Of a stretch of 64,000 bases of DNA, positions 37,859-46,792 are shown one piece after another. Where the stretch lies: assembly GCF_000429045.1 (NCBI RefSeq), contig NZ_AUBC01000019.1:1-64000 (forward strand), read 5' to 3'. Below the pieces are notes generated by a model. The model saw only the letters and a list, made by a program, of their open reading frames with translations, was not told where the DNA came from and did not search any database. Origin of the DNA: Salinarimonas rosea DSM 21201. GTDB lineage: Bacteria > Pseudomonadota > Alphaproteobacteria > Rhizobiales > Beijerinckiaceae. Position 1 is the first letter of the stretch. Every line of letters starts with the position of its first letter. The position numbers and the translations under genes were made by a program.

Positions 37859-39135
37859 GGTGCGCTCCGCGCCGGGCGCACGAGCGGCGCCCCGGCCGCC
37901 CGCGGCGGCGGGGCGGCGAGGAGGTCGCGCGCGGCATCCTCGCCGGAGATCACGGCGGCCTCGATCGTCGCCGGCAGGCGCGAGAGCCAGTCGCCCGCGA
38001 GGCGCAGGTTGACGCAGGGCGCGCGCGGCCGCGGGCCGTCGGGGCCTGCGGCCTGGCGTATCGTCGCCCGCTTCTCCTTGACCACGCGCTGCTCCACGGG
38101 CTCGCCGACGGGTACGCCCGCCGCGCGCAACGCGGGGGCGACCTCCTCCCAGATACGCGCGGCCAGCGCCCGCGGATCGCTCCCCACCGCCGCCGCGGCG
38201 GCGGAGACCGTCACCGAGACGTGGTCGGGCCGGGCGAGCGCCCAATGCGCCAGCGCGTGGCGCAGGCCGACGAAGCGCGGCCGCGCCGGCCCGGCGACGC
38301 GGTAATGCGCGTTGACGATCGGCTCGTAGGCGTCGGGCACCGGCAGCGCCGGGAGCAGGCGCGCGATCTCGGCGGGCGGGAGGGCGAGAACGACCCCGTC
38401 GCCCGGCCCGATCGCCACCGTGCGATCCGCCATGACGAGCCCGACGACGCGATCCTCCCGCACCTCGAGCGCACGCAGCCGGGACCCCAGCGCGATCCGC
38501 CCGCCGGCGCGGGCGAGCGCCTCCAGCGCGGGCGCCACGAGGTCCGGCCCGAGCCCGCGCTCGGCGACCCAGAGGCGCGCACCGCCCGGGCGGACCACCT
38601 TGCGCAGCGCCCGCCCCAGACGGCGGGCGGAGGCGATCTCGACGGGCGTGTTCAGCACCGCCACCGTGAGCGGCTCGACGAAGCTCTCGAGCAGCGCCCG
38701 CCCGGCGAAGAGATCGCCGATGGCTCGGTCCGGCAGCGGCAGGGCGAGGCGCGCGAGGCGCGGCAGGTCGGCGAGGCCGAGCCCGTCCGGCCGCAGGCGC
38801 GGGCGCAGCCAGGCGAGCGGGTGGAGCCCGACGTGCCCGAGCCGGCCGGTGGCGGCATCGTAGACCGGCAGGCCCGCGGGCTCCGGCTCGATCCAGCGGG
38901 AGCGCGCGCCGATGCGCTCGAGCAGGGCGAGCGCGCGCGGGTTGGCGCCGAGCAGGGCATGGGTGCCGTTGTCGTGCCCGAAGCCGTCCGCGGGCGAGAT
39001 CGTGCGGCAGCGCCCGCCGGCCTGCGGCGCGGCCTCGTGGAGATGCACCTCGGCCCCGGCCCGGGCCGCGTGGAGGGCGGCCGCGAGCCCGGCGACGCCC
39101 GCGCCGACGACGTGCAGGCGGCCGCCCGCGCTCAT
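37855..39135 (-). CDS. hpnE: hydroxysqualene dehydroxylase HpnE
   Basis: Product of 426 residues. A CrtI/amine-oxidase-type flavoprotein: VVGAGVAGLAAALHAARAGAEVHLHEAAPQAGGRCRTI at the N terminus, the HpnE-typical FGHDNGTHALLGANPRALALLERIGA, and LRLAGDWLSRLPATIEAAVISGEDAA at the C terminus. It reduces hydroxysqualene to squalene. Its ATG overlaps the stop of the fused synthase gene and its own stop overlaps ispH. Confidence 0.94.
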   Translation of the reverse strand: MSAGGRLHVVGAGVAGLAAALHAARAGAEVHLHEAAPQAGGRCRTISPADGFGHDNGTHALLGANPRALALLERIGARSRWIEPEPAGLPVYDAATGRLGHVGLHPLAWLRPRLRPDGLGLADLPRLARLALPLPDRAIGDLFAGRALLESFVEPLTVAVLNTPVEIASARRLGRALRKVVRPGGARLWVAERGLGPDLVAPALEALARAGGRIALGSRLRALEVREDRVVGLVMADRTVAIGPGDGVVLALPPAEIARLLPALPVPDAYEPIVNAHYRVAGPARPRFVGLRHALAHWALARPDHVSVTVSAAAAAVGSDPRALAARIWEEVAPALRAAGVPVGEPVEQRVVKEKRATIRQAAGPDGPRPRAPCVNLRLAGDWLSRLPATIEAAVISGEDAARDLLAAPPPRAAGAPLVRPARSAP

Positions 39136-40808
39136 CGGGCGCCGCCGGGCAAGCGCATCGCGCGCAGGACGAGGCGCGCCTTCTCCGGCTTCGTCAGCCG
39201 CAGGCGCGGCCCTCGCGGATGCGCGAAGCCGCGGGCGCCGAGCTTGGCGAAGAGAAGGCGGTAGCCCTCCATCATCACGATCGCGGGCCTGAGCGCCCGC
39301 CGGTCGAGCGCGGCGAGCATCCGGTCGGCCTGCGCGAACCCGGCCCGCGCCTCCTCGGCGAGCGCCGCGCAGGCCTCGGCGAAGCGCGGATGCGCCACCA
39401 TCTCCGGCGCGTCGCCGTCGGCGATGCCGAGCGCGGCCAGCCGGTCGAGGGGGACGTAGACGCGGTCGATGGCGGCGTCCTCGTCGACGTCGCGCAGCAC
39501 GTTGACGACCTGGAGCGTGCGCCCGAGGACGAGGGCGAAGTCGTGCGCCCCCGGCGCGCCGAAGATGCGCACCGAGAGCACGCCCACCGCGCCCGCGACG
39601 CGGCGGCAGTAGAGGTCGAAGGCGGCGGCGTCGGGGATGCGCACGCGCTTGCAGGCGTCGCTCTCCATGCCGTCGAGGAGCGCGTGGAACTCGTCCCGCG
39701 GCAGGTCGCAGGCCTTCATCGCCCGGGCGAGCTCGCGGCCGATCGGGCCCGTCGGCGCGGCGGGAAGCGCGTCGATCTCGCGGCGCCAGGCGTCGAGGAA
39801 GGCGCGCTTCTCGGGCAGCGGGGCGGCGCCGTCGGCGATGTCGTCGATGACGCGGCAGAAGGCGTAGAGCGCGTAGTTGGCGCGGCGCCGCTCGGTGGCC
39901 TGCGCCGCCATGCCGAGCTTGAAGGACGAGCCCGAGACGGCGACGATCTCCTTCACCACCCGCGGATCGCTCGACCCGTGCCGCCGCGCCAGCGCCCCGG
40001 GAAGGCCGGTGACGGCGGCGGCGACGTCCCGCTTGCCGAGCGCGATGCGCGTCGCGACCGGATCCCCTGCCCGCAGCTTCGCGGCGAGCCGGCGCGCCAG
40101 CGCGAGGGTGAGCGCGCTCTCGGCGGCGAGCCGCCGCGAGCGCACGCGCTCGGGCAGGCTCGCCGCGCGGGCGAGGAGGTCGTCGACCCGGTCGAGCGCC
40201 GCGTCGAGGATCGGCCGTCGGCCGGACGAATTCGCCGGTGCGAAGAAGGCCGCCTCGCCGCCGGCCTCCTCCATCCAGGGCCCGGGCAGGTAGACGCGGT
40301 CGAGCGCCGCGCGGTCCTTCTCCAGGTCCTGGAGGTGGTTGAGGATCTGCAGCGCGCTGCACAGCGCGTCCGCCGGCGCCTGCGCCGCCGCGTCCTCGCC
40401 GTGGAGCCGCAGCAGGAAGCGCCCGACCGGGTCCGCCGACCGCCGGCAATAGGCGAGAAGCTCCGCCCAGTCGCCGTAGCGGCTCTTCACCGCATCCTGC
40501 CGGAAGGCGTCGAGCAGCGCGAGCGCCTCCTCGACGCCGGCGCCGAAGCGCCGGTCGGCGGCGTGCAGCGCCGCCGCCACGGGTTCCGCCGGATCGCCCG
40601 CGCGCAGCGCCCGCTCCATCCCCGCGAGCCGGGCGAGCTTCTCCTGCGGCGCGGCGGCGGGATCATCGGCGACGTCGTCGGCGGCGCGCGCGAAGCGATA
40701 GAAGGCGAGCACCGGCGCGCGCAGGGGGCGCGCGATCAGCCGCGAGGCGACGGGGAAGTTCTCGTCGCGATGGGTCTTCGTGGGGGCGGGCGCGGCGGCG
40801 ATGCTCAT
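39132..40808 (-). CDS. hpnCD: fused squalene-pathway synthase: HpnC domain followed by HpnD domain
   Basis: Product of 558 residues, about twice a normal HpnC or HpnD (both near 280). Residues 1-280 are HpnC-like: HRDENFPVASRLIA, FYRFARAADDVADD, YGDWAELLAYCRRSADPVGRFLL and the second Asp-rich motif NHLQDLEKDRAALDRVYLP. From about 285 an HpnD-like domain begins (SGSSFKLGMAAQATERRRANYALYAFCRVIDDIADG) with its own second Asp motif VNVLRDVDEDAAIDRVYVP. HpnD makes presqualene diphosphate from two farnesyl diphosphates and HpnC turns it into hydroxysqualene, so one chain would carry both steps. The frame is continuous, with no internal stop. ATG 40808 is chosen; the overlap with hpnE (ATGA) couples the third step. 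Confidence 0.93.
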   Translation of the reverse strand: MSIAAAPAPTKTHRDENFPVASRLIARPLRAPVLAFYRFARAADDVADDPAAAPQEKLARLAGMERALRAGDPAEPVAAALHAADRRFGAGVEEALALLDAFRQDAVKSRYGDWAELLAYCRRSADPVGRFLLRLHGEDAAAQAPADALCSALQILNHLQDLEKDRAALDRVYLPGPWMEEAGGEAAFFAPANSSGRRPILDAALDRVDDLLARAASLPERVRSRRLAAESALTLALARRLAAKLRAGDPVATRIALGKRDVAAAVTGLPGALARRHGSSDPRVVKEIVAVSGSSFKLGMAAQATERRRANYALYAFCRVIDDIADGAAPLPEKRAFLDAWRREIDALPAAPTGPIGRELARAMKACDLPRDEFHALLDGMESDACKRVRIPDAAAFDLYCRRVAGAVGVLSVRIFGAPGAHDFALVLGRTLQVVNVLRDVDEDAAIDRVYVPLDRLAALGIADGDAPEMVAHPRFAEACAALAEEARAGFAQADRMLAALDRRALRPAIVMMEGYRLLFAKLGARGFAHPRGPRLRLTKPEKARLVLRAMRLPGGAR

Positions 40809-40812
40809 GCGC

Positions 40813-41931
40813 TCATTGTGCCGGATAGACGCGCCCCTTCCAACCGCCCGCACGGCCGCGGCCGAGCTTCAGGAGCGACGCCCATTGGATGGCGAGGCCC
40901 ACCGAGACGGTGGCCGGGTGCAGCGGCACGGTCCACCAGCTCTCGCGCGTCGCGCGCGTGATCGCCGCGCGCATGCCCAGCGAGAGGACGAGCGCCCCGA
41001 GCGCCGGCGCGAGCGGGCCGATTCCGAGGAGCGCGAGGAGCACCAGGAGCGGCGGCAGCACGTGGCCGAAGCCGAGCAGCGCCGTCCAGACCGGCAGCTG
41101 CCCCCACGACGCCATGCCCTCGTGCGCGTTCTTGATGAAGCCGGCCCAGGCCGGCCGGAAGCCGTCGTACATGCGGCAGGCGGCGAGCTCGGCGCCGAGA
41201 ACGACGTCCGTCATGCGGCCGTGGTCGCGCAGGCGCCGGGCGAGCTGGATGCCGTCGTGCAGGAGGTGGCGAATCGATTCATGGCCGCCGATCGCGTCGT
41301 AGGCCTCGCGCGGGAACAGCATCGTCTGCCCGCACGCCGCGCCGAGCCCCCGGTCGGGGCGCGTGCGCATCATCGGCACGGGCAGGTAGCCGAGCATCAG
41401 GAAGTTGATCATCGGGACGGTGAGGAGCTCGCCCCAGGTCTTCATGACCTGCCGCGGCACGGCGCTGACGAGGCCGAGCCCCTTCTCCTGCTGGTGCGCC
41501 ACGAGCGAGGCGGCGGCGCGCGGGGCGAGGCGCACGTCGGCGTCGACGAAGAGGAGATGCGTGCCCGACGCCGCGTCCGCGAGCCGCTGGCAGGCGTGGA
41601 CCTTGCCGGTCCAGCCGGCGGGCAGCGGCGGGGCGCGCTCGAGCCGCACGCGATCGTCCCGCGCGGCGAGCGCCGCCACGATCTCGGCGGTGCGATCGGT
41701 CGAGCCGTCGTCCATGACGACGACCTCGACGGCGACGCCCTCGCTCGCGAGCGCGCTCTCGACGCAGGCGGCGATGTTCGCCTCCTCGTCGCGGGCGGGG
41801 ATCAGCACGGAGACGCGCGTTCCCTCCCCGGCCGCGCGGAAGGCGGGCGTGCGCATGGCGCCCAGGTTCACGGCGGCGAGCAGCGCACCCAGAGCTGCGA
41901 AGGCGAGGGCGAGGATGGCGATCACCGTCAC
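40813..41931 (-). CDS. family 2 glycosyltransferase of the pigment cluster
   Basis: Product of 372 residues. An N-terminal membrane segment is followed by a GT2 catalytic domain: VSVLIPARDEEANIAACVES, VVVMDDGSTDRTAE, PPLPAGWTGKVHACQRLADA and LLFVDADVRL (DxD motif near 135), then a QxxRW-like LHDGIQLARRLR and two or three C-terminal membrane helices. It resembles CrtQ-type carotenoid glycosyltransferases and also the hopanoid-linked HpnB. GTG 41931 overlaps the acyltransferase stop. In this cluster it would add a sugar to a carotenoid carboxylate or hydroxyl. Confidence 0.87.
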   Translation of the reverse strand: MTVIAILALAFAALGALLAAVNLGAMRTPAFRAAGEGTRVSVLIPARDEEANIAACVESALASEGVAVEVVVMDDGSTDRTAEIVAALAARDDRVRLERAPPLPAGWTGKVHACQRLADAASGTHLLFVDADVRLAPRAAASLVAHQQEKGLGLVSAVPRQVMKTWGELLTVPMINFLMLGYLPVPMMRTRPDRGLGAACGQTMLFPREAYDAIGGHESIRHLLHDGIQLARRLRDHGRMTDVVLGAELAACRMYDGFRPAWAGFIKNAHEGMASWGQLPVWTALLGFGHVLPPLLVLLALLGIGPLAPALGALVLSLGMRAAITRATRESWWTVPLHPATVSVGLAIQWASLLKLGRGRAGGWKGRVYPAQ

Positions 41932-42785
41932 GGTCGGTCGTCTCCGGGATGAGGCCGGCGCCCGTGCGCGGCCTCGTAGCGCTCGCCCTTCATCGCCGCG
42001 AGCGCGCGCTTCCAGGCCCCGTAGACGCCCCCCACCCCGGCCGCGCCGGAAAGGACGGTCTCGAACCGGGCCGGGTCGCGGGTCGCGACGTCCGCCGACA
42101 GGCGGTCGAGCACGCCGGTCAGCCGCTCCTCCAGATGGGTGCGCCGCGCCTCCCGGTCCAGGGCGAGGAGATCCGCGCCGCGCTCGGGCTCGCCGAAGGC
42201 CAGGAACGCCTCCGCGCCGCGCTGCTCCCAGAACTGGTACTCCATCGCGAGCGGCACGAAGAGCGCATGCGGCGCGATCTCGGCAAGCCGCGCGACGCCC
42301 GGCCGCAGCCCGATCGGGCGCGTGCGCACGTCCATGAAACGCCCCTGCGCCGCGAGCCAGATCGCCGCGTCGTCCCGCGTCAGGATGTCGGCGGAGGCGG
42401 CGAGGAAGTCCGCGGCACCCTTCGGGCTCTCGAGGTCGATGCCGTAGGCGCCGATGCGCTTCATGAAGCCGTAGGCCTGGAGCATCTCGGCGTCGATGGG
42501 GGCGTAGGACTGGCGGTCGGGGAAGAAGGTGTCCCCGGCCAGGATGTAGGTCGCCGCGTCCCACCAGGCGGGGTGGTTCGTATACAGCACGAGCGGCGCG
42601 GCCTCGCCGGCGAAGCCGGGGACGCCCCATGGGGGAATCCACAGCGCGTTCATGTGCTTCTTGAAGTAGCGCTTGAAGTAGAAGGTGAAGAATCCGAGCC
42701 GGCGCGGATCGCGCAGGGTGGTGGGCCGCTCGGCCTCGGGCAGCCGCGCGGCGAGGCGGCGCGCCTTGGCGCGGGGGTCAATCAT
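41928..42785 (-). CDS. PlsC-like acyltransferase of the pigment cluster
   Basis: Product of 285 residues. The acyltransferase motif NHPAWWDA (H-x4-D) lies near residue 71, followed by APIDAEMLQAYGFMKRIGAYGIDLESP and AIWLAAQGRFMDVRTRP, which correspond to later PlsC motifs, although the usual FPEGTRS block is replaced by AQGRFMD. It may acylate a sugar on the glycosylated carotenoid, as the end step in staphyloxanthin-like pigments; the assignment rests on context. It is separated from the upstream desaturase by a 186-bp repeat-filled gap. Confidence 0.85.
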   Translation of the reverse strand: MIDPRAKARRLAARLPEAERPTTLRDPRRLGFFTFYFKRYFKKHMNALWIPPWGVPGFAGEAAPLVLYTNHPAWWDAATYILAGDTFFPDRQSYAPIDAEMLQAYGFMKRIGAYGIDLESPKGAADFLAASADILTRDDAAIWLAAQGRFMDVRTRPIGLRPGVARLAEIAPHALFVPLAMEYQFWEQRGAEAFLAFGEPERGADLLALDREARRTHLEERLTGVLDRLSADVATRDPARFETVLSGAAGVGGVYGAWKRALAAMKGERYEAAHGRRPHPGDDRP

Positions 42786-42786
42786 G

Positions 42787-42961
42787 CGCCCCCTCCTCCC
42801 CCATCGGGGGAGATGGATCGGCGGCGAAGCCGACGAGACGGAGGGGGGGCGCCGCAGGCGCGCTTCGGTGGAGCCGAAATCGGACGCGTCGAGCCGGGGG
42901 ACCCCGCCCCTGATCCGCTCCGCGGATCGTCCCCGCCCCGACGGGGCGGGAGCGGCGCGGC
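42787..42961. repeat. dispersed repeat, two modules in reversed order
   Basis: Family A unit first (CTCCCCCATCGGGGGAG, ATGGATCGGCGGCGAAGCCG, GAGACGGAGGGGGGGC), then the GATCCGCTCCGCGGATC and CCCCGCCCCGACGGGGCGGG hairpins shared with 36720-36777. It fills the gap between the desaturase and acyltransferase genes and could terminate or attenuate transcription. Confidence 0.75.
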
Positions 42962-42971
42962 GCCCACCGCC

Positions 42972-44507
42972 TCACGACGCCTTGGCCAGCCCGCCGCCGC
43001 GGGCGTCCTGGTCCAGCGCGTCGGCGGCGATCCAGCCGGACATCATCACCATCGGCATGCCGGGGCCGGGATGGGCCGCGCCGCCGGCGAGATAGAGCCC
43101 CTCGATGTCGCGCGAGCGGTTGCCCGGCTTGAACGCGCCGAGGAACCTGCCGTGGCTCGCCAGACCGTAGATCGCGCCGTTGAGCACCTTGTAGCGATCG
43201 TGGATGTCCTGCGGCGTGAGGTGCCGCTCGACGACGATGCGCTCGCGCAGGTCCGGCATGCCGCCGGTGCGCTCCAGCTTCTCGATGATCTTCTCGCGGT
43301 AGGGTGCGAACATCTTCGACCAGTCGTGGTGCGGGCGCAGGTAGGGCGTGTGGACGAGCACGTACAGCGCCTCCCCGCCCTCGGGCGCGACCGACGGATC
43401 GGTCGCGGCCGGCGCGGCGAGGTAGGCCGTCGGATCCGGCGCGGGCTCGCCCTTGTCGTAGATGTGGTGGAACTCCTCCTCGGGATCGCGGGAGAAGACG
43501 AAGTCGTGGTGCGCGAGATGGTCGTAGCGCTTGTCGAGCCCGAGATAGAGCACCACGCCCGAGCAGGCGGGCTCGAAGCCCTTCTTGTCGTAGCGTGCGC
43601 CGACATCGCCGCCGACGAGCTCGCGGTAGGTGCGGATCGAATCCATGTTCGATACGACCTTCTCGAAGCGCTCGGTCTCGCCCGCCGCCGTCTTCACGCC
43701 GGTGACGCGCTTGCCGGAGAGCTCCATCCCGACGATGTCGGTGGAGGGGCGCAGGGTCGCGCCGAGATCGGTGGCGAGCTTGGCCAGCCCCTCGGCGACG
43801 GCGCGGGTGCCGCCCATCGGGTACCAGACGCCCTCGGCCACCTGCATGTGGGCGATGGAGCACAGCACCGCCGGCGAGCCGTAGGGGTTCGAGCCGACGT
43901 ACTGCGTGAAGTGGTCGAGCATCTGCGAGAGCCGCTCGTCCTTCACGTGCGAGCGGATCGTGCCGGCGACCGAAGCGCCCATCCGCAGGGCCATGACGTC
44001 GCGCAGGGTGTTGGGGTCGAAGTTCTTCTTGATGTTGATCGTGTCGAACAGGTCCTCGACCGGCTTCCAGAAGAAGAACCGCTCGGAGATCTCGTGCAGG
44101 TTCTTCGACTTCGCGATGAAGCGCTCGTAGCCCTCACCGGCGCCGACGCCGGGCGCGAAGGCGTTCATGTCCGCCTTCATCTTGTCGACGCTCTCGCACA
44201 GGTCGAAATGCGTGCCGTCCTCGAAGAAGCAGCGCCACTGCGGGTCGAGCCGCACCAGGTCCATGTACTGCGTGATGTCACGCTTCGCCTCGGCGAAGAT
44301 GCGGTGCAGCACGCGGGGCACGGTGAGGATCGTCGGGCCCATGTCGAAGCGGAAGCCGCCCTCGTGCAGCACCGCCGCCTTGCCGCCGACCCAGGCGTTC
44401 TTGTCGAAGAGCGTCACCTCGTGCCCGCGCGCCGCGAGCACGCAGGCGCTGGCGAGGCCGCCGAGCCCGCCGCCGATCACCGCCACCTTCTTGGAAGACC
44501 CACTCAC
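42972..44507 (-). CDS. CrtI/CrtN family carotenoid desaturase 1
   Basis: Product of 511 residues. The family's N-terminal FAD motif VAVIGGGLGGLASACVLAARGHEVTLFDKNAWVGGKAA and the substrate-site entry FRFDMGPTILTVPRVL are present, as is the C-terminal GLYLAGGAAHPGPGMPMVMMSGWIAA. It would desaturate or oxidise an isoprenoid; with squalene-forming genes next door a C30 substrate (CrtN or CrtP role) is more likely than phytoene. GTG 44507 follows AGGAG. No phytoene synthase gene is in the window. Confidence 0.9.
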   Translation of the reverse strand: MSGSSKKVAVIGGGLGGLASACVLAARGHEVTLFDKNAWVGGKAAVLHEGGFRFDMGPTILTVPRVLHRIFAEAKRDITQYMDLVRLDPQWRCFFEDGTHFDLCESVDKMKADMNAFAPGVGAGEGYERFIAKSKNLHEISERFFFWKPVEDLFDTINIKKNFDPNTLRDVMALRMGASVAGTIRSHVKDERLSQMLDHFTQYVGSNPYGSPAVLCSIAHMQVAEGVWYPMGGTRAVAEGLAKLATDLGATLRPSTDIVGMELSGKRVTGVKTAAGETERFEKVVSNMDSIRTYRELVGGDVGARYDKKGFEPACSGVVLYLGLDKRYDHLAHHDFVFSRDPEEEFHHIYDKGEPAPDPTAYLAAPAATDPSVAPEGGEALYVLVHTPYLRPHHDWSKMFAPYREKIIEKLERTGGMPDLRERIVVERHLTPQDIHDRYKVLNGAIYGLASHGRFLGAFKPGNRSRDIEGLYLAGGAAHPGPGMPMVMMSGWIAADALDQDARGGGLAKAS

Positions 44508-44568
44508 GTCACGCTCCTCTCGCTGGCCGGTCCCCCGGGCCGCTTCGTCCGCCGCCGGTGCGCTCCGC

Positions 44569-45048
44569 TCACCGGCTCTGTCGCTCGATCGCCTGCTGCA
44601 CCGCGTCCTCGTCGTCGAGCGGCAGGCGCCCGAGCCGCACCGACACCGTGCCGCCGGTCGACGGCAGCTCGAAGGCCGCGCCGCTGAAGGTCGGCGGCGA
44701 GAACCGCCCGACGTCGTTGGAAAAGCCGTAGGGCTCGCTCGGCAGGCGCCAGACCAGGACCGGCTGCGTGTCGAGCGCACCGTTGCCGTTCACGTCCTGG
44801 TAGGCCGCCACCGCCCAGCGGCCGGGCTGCACGCCGTCGAAGCGGAAGGAGAGCGTGCCGCCGCTCGCGCGCTGGAACTTGCCGATCGGGCATGTGTCCC
44901 GATCGAGGGCGCGATCGCACAGGCCCACGAAGACCGGCCCCTGCCCGGCCGCGACGCCGCTCACCCGCACCACGAGGGAAGCGGCCGCGGCGTAGGCCGG
45001 CGCGGCGGCGAGGAGGGCGGCACACAGGAGCGCGATGCGGAGGGGCAC
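44569..45048 (-). CDS. exported DUF2141 protein
   Basis: Product of 159 residues from GTG 45048, which has AAGGA eight bases upstream. A signal peptide (PLRIALLCAALLAAAPAYAAAA) precedes a beta-sandwich of the DUF2141 type with its mark FDGVQPGRWAVAAYQDVNGNGALD (Asp/Asn loop) and EPYGFSND. Periplasmic. It lies between the two desaturase genes with gaps of 16 and 61 bases, so it is part of the pigment operon; DUF2141 proteins accompany carotenoid genes in other bacteria, role unknown. Confidence 0.85.
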   Translation of the reverse strand: MPLRIALLCAALLAAAPAYAAAASLVVRVSGVAAGQGPVFVGLCDRALDRDTCPIGKFQRASGGTLSFRFDGVQPGRWAVAAYQDVNGNGALDTQPVLVWRLPSEPYGFSNDVGRFSPPTFSGAAFELPSTGGTVSVRLGRLPLDDEDAVQQAIERQSR

Positions 45049-45064
45049 GTCGTCGTCCTTCTTC

Positions 45065-46702
45065 TCAGGCGCGGGCGGGCGCGCCGGCCGCGCGCCGGAA
45101 CAGCGAGCGGCCGGGCCGCGCGCGCTCGGCGGCGAGGTCCTCCAGCAGGAGCCGCGTCGTGATGCGCGCACCCTCGTAGATCACCGGCAGCCCCGAGCCG
45201 GGATGCGTGCCGCCGCCGACGAGGTAGACGCCCTTGCCGAAACGGTTGTGCGGCCGGAAGTATAGCATCTGGCCGAGGTCGTGCGCGAGGTTGAAGGTCG
45301 CGCCCTCGCTGACGGCGAACTCGTCCTGCCAGCCCGCGGGCGTGATCACCCGCTCGTAGCGGATTCGCCGCTCGATGTCGTGGAGGCCGAGCACCTTCAG
45401 CCGCTCCAGCGTCTTCGCCCGGAAGGCCGCCGTCTCGGTCGCCCAGTCGGTGCCAGAGCGCAGGTTCGGTACCGGCACGAGCACGTAGAGGCTCGAATGG
45501 CCCGCCGGCGCCATCGAGGAATCCGTGCGCGCGGCGTTCTGGACGTAGAAGGACGGCTTCGTCGGCAGCCGGCAGCTCGAGATCTCCTCGATGTTGTTGG
45601 CGTAGTCGTCCGACAGGAGGATCGTGTGGTGCTCGAGGTCGCCGAGATCGCCCTCGATGCCGAGATAGAGCATGAAGGTCGAGCAGGAGATGCGCGACTT
45701 GTCGAGCTTCCGGTCGGGCCAGCGCGGGCGATGCGCCTGCGGGATCAGCCGGCGCGCGGCATGGGCGAAGTCGCCGTTGACGACGACCGCGTCCGCCGGC
45801 TTGCGCTCGCCGTTCACGACGAGGCCCACGGCGCGGTCGCCCTCGTAGAGGATCTCGTCGACCGGCGTGTCGAGCGCGATCGTCACGCCCATCTTCTCGG
45901 CGAGCGTCGCCATCGCGTCCGAGACGGCGCCGCAGCCGCCGATCGGGTGGAACACGCCGTGCTCGTACTCGAGGAACGAGAGGATCGTGAACAGGCTCGG
46001 GCACTGGAAGGGCGACATGCCCAGGTACTTCGTCTGGAACGAGAAGGCGAGCCGCACCCGCGGGTCCTGGAAGTAGCGCTTGAGGTCCCCGTCCACGCTC
46101 GAGAACGGGCGCATCATCGGCAGCGCCTGGAGCATCGCCGGGGAGACGACGTCGAGCGGGCTGTCGAAGGGCCGCTCGAGGATCGGCCGGAAGAGCTCGA
46201 GCTTCTTGCGGTTCTCCTGCATGAAGCGCGCGACGTTCTTCGCGTCCTCGGGCGCGATCGAGGCGATCTCGGCGGCCATGCGGGCGATGTCCGGCGTGGC
46301 CTTGATGTCGCCGCCGCCCTCGAACACGACGTGGTATTGCGGATCGAGCCGAACCAGGTCGACATGGTCGGACAGCCGCTCGCCGCAGGCCTCGAAGATC
46401 TCGGCGAGGATGCGGGGATAGAGGAAGAACGTCGGCCCGATGTCGAACTTGTAGCCGCCCGGCGCCGTCACCGTCTTGGTGCGGCCGCCGACCTGGGCAT
46501 CCTTCTCGTAGATCGTCACGTGCGCGCCCTGCTTGGCCAGCAGCAGCGCCGCGGCGAGGCCGCCGGGGCCGGCGCCGACGATCGCGACGCGCGCGCCCTT
46601 CGCCTCCTCCATGCCTGCCGACGCGTCGCGCAGGTCGGCGAGTTCCGCCGCCGCGTTCTCGGCGTGCCCGAAATCGGACGCCAGACCCTCCGGGTTCCTC
46701 AT
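45065..46702 (-). CDS. CrtI/CrtN family carotenoid desaturase/oxidase 2
   Basis: Product of 545 residues from ATG 46702, with a 35-residue charged extension before the FAD motif RVAIVGAGPGGLAAALLLAKQGAHVTIYEKDAQVGGRTK. FDIGPTFFLYPRILAEIFEACG and GKGVYLVGGGTHPGSGLPVIYEGARITTRLLLEDL match the family's other two conserved regions. It is clearly a paralogue of desaturase 1 rather than a duplicate, so the two probably do different steps (desaturation versus terminal oxidation). First gene of the pigment run after an unrelated-looking hydrolase. Confidence 0.9.
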   Translation of the reverse strand: MRNPEGLASDFGHAENAAAELADLRDASAGMEEAKGARVAIVGAGPGGLAAALLLAKQGAHVTIYEKDAQVGGRTKTVTAPGGYKFDIGPTFFLYPRILAEIFEACGERLSDHVDLVRLDPQYHVVFEGGGDIKATPDIARMAAEIASIAPEDAKNVARFMQENRKKLELFRPILERPFDSPLDVVSPAMLQALPMMRPFSSVDGDLKRYFQDPRVRLAFSFQTKYLGMSPFQCPSLFTILSFLEYEHGVFHPIGGCGAVSDAMATLAEKMGVTIALDTPVDEILYEGDRAVGLVVNGERKPADAVVVNGDFAHAARRLIPQAHRPRWPDRKLDKSRISCSTFMLYLGIEGDLGDLEHHTILLSDDYANNIEEISSCRLPTKPSFYVQNAARTDSSMAPAGHSSLYVLVPVPNLRSGTDWATETAAFRAKTLERLKVLGLHDIERRIRYERVITPAGWQDEFAVSEGATFNLAHDLGQMLYFRPHNRFGKGVYLVGGGTHPGSGLPVIYEGARITTRLLLEDLAAERARPGRSLFRRAAGAPARA

Positions 46703-46792
46703 CGTCGCTCTAACCCCCGACACCAACGCGCGCTCGAATCCGCGGCATGTTCGCCGTCTCCTCAACACGTACGCTGCGGCGCACCCGCAGGA

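Noticed and set aside
40805-41107. Separate small gene at the hpnCD/glycosyltransferase junction
   Set aside because: It is an alternative frame within the C-terminal membrane part of the glycosyltransferase.
42972-46702. Tandem duplication of one phytoene desaturase gene
   Set aside because: The two proteins differ throughout, apart from FAD and C-terminal motifs; they are distant paralogues.
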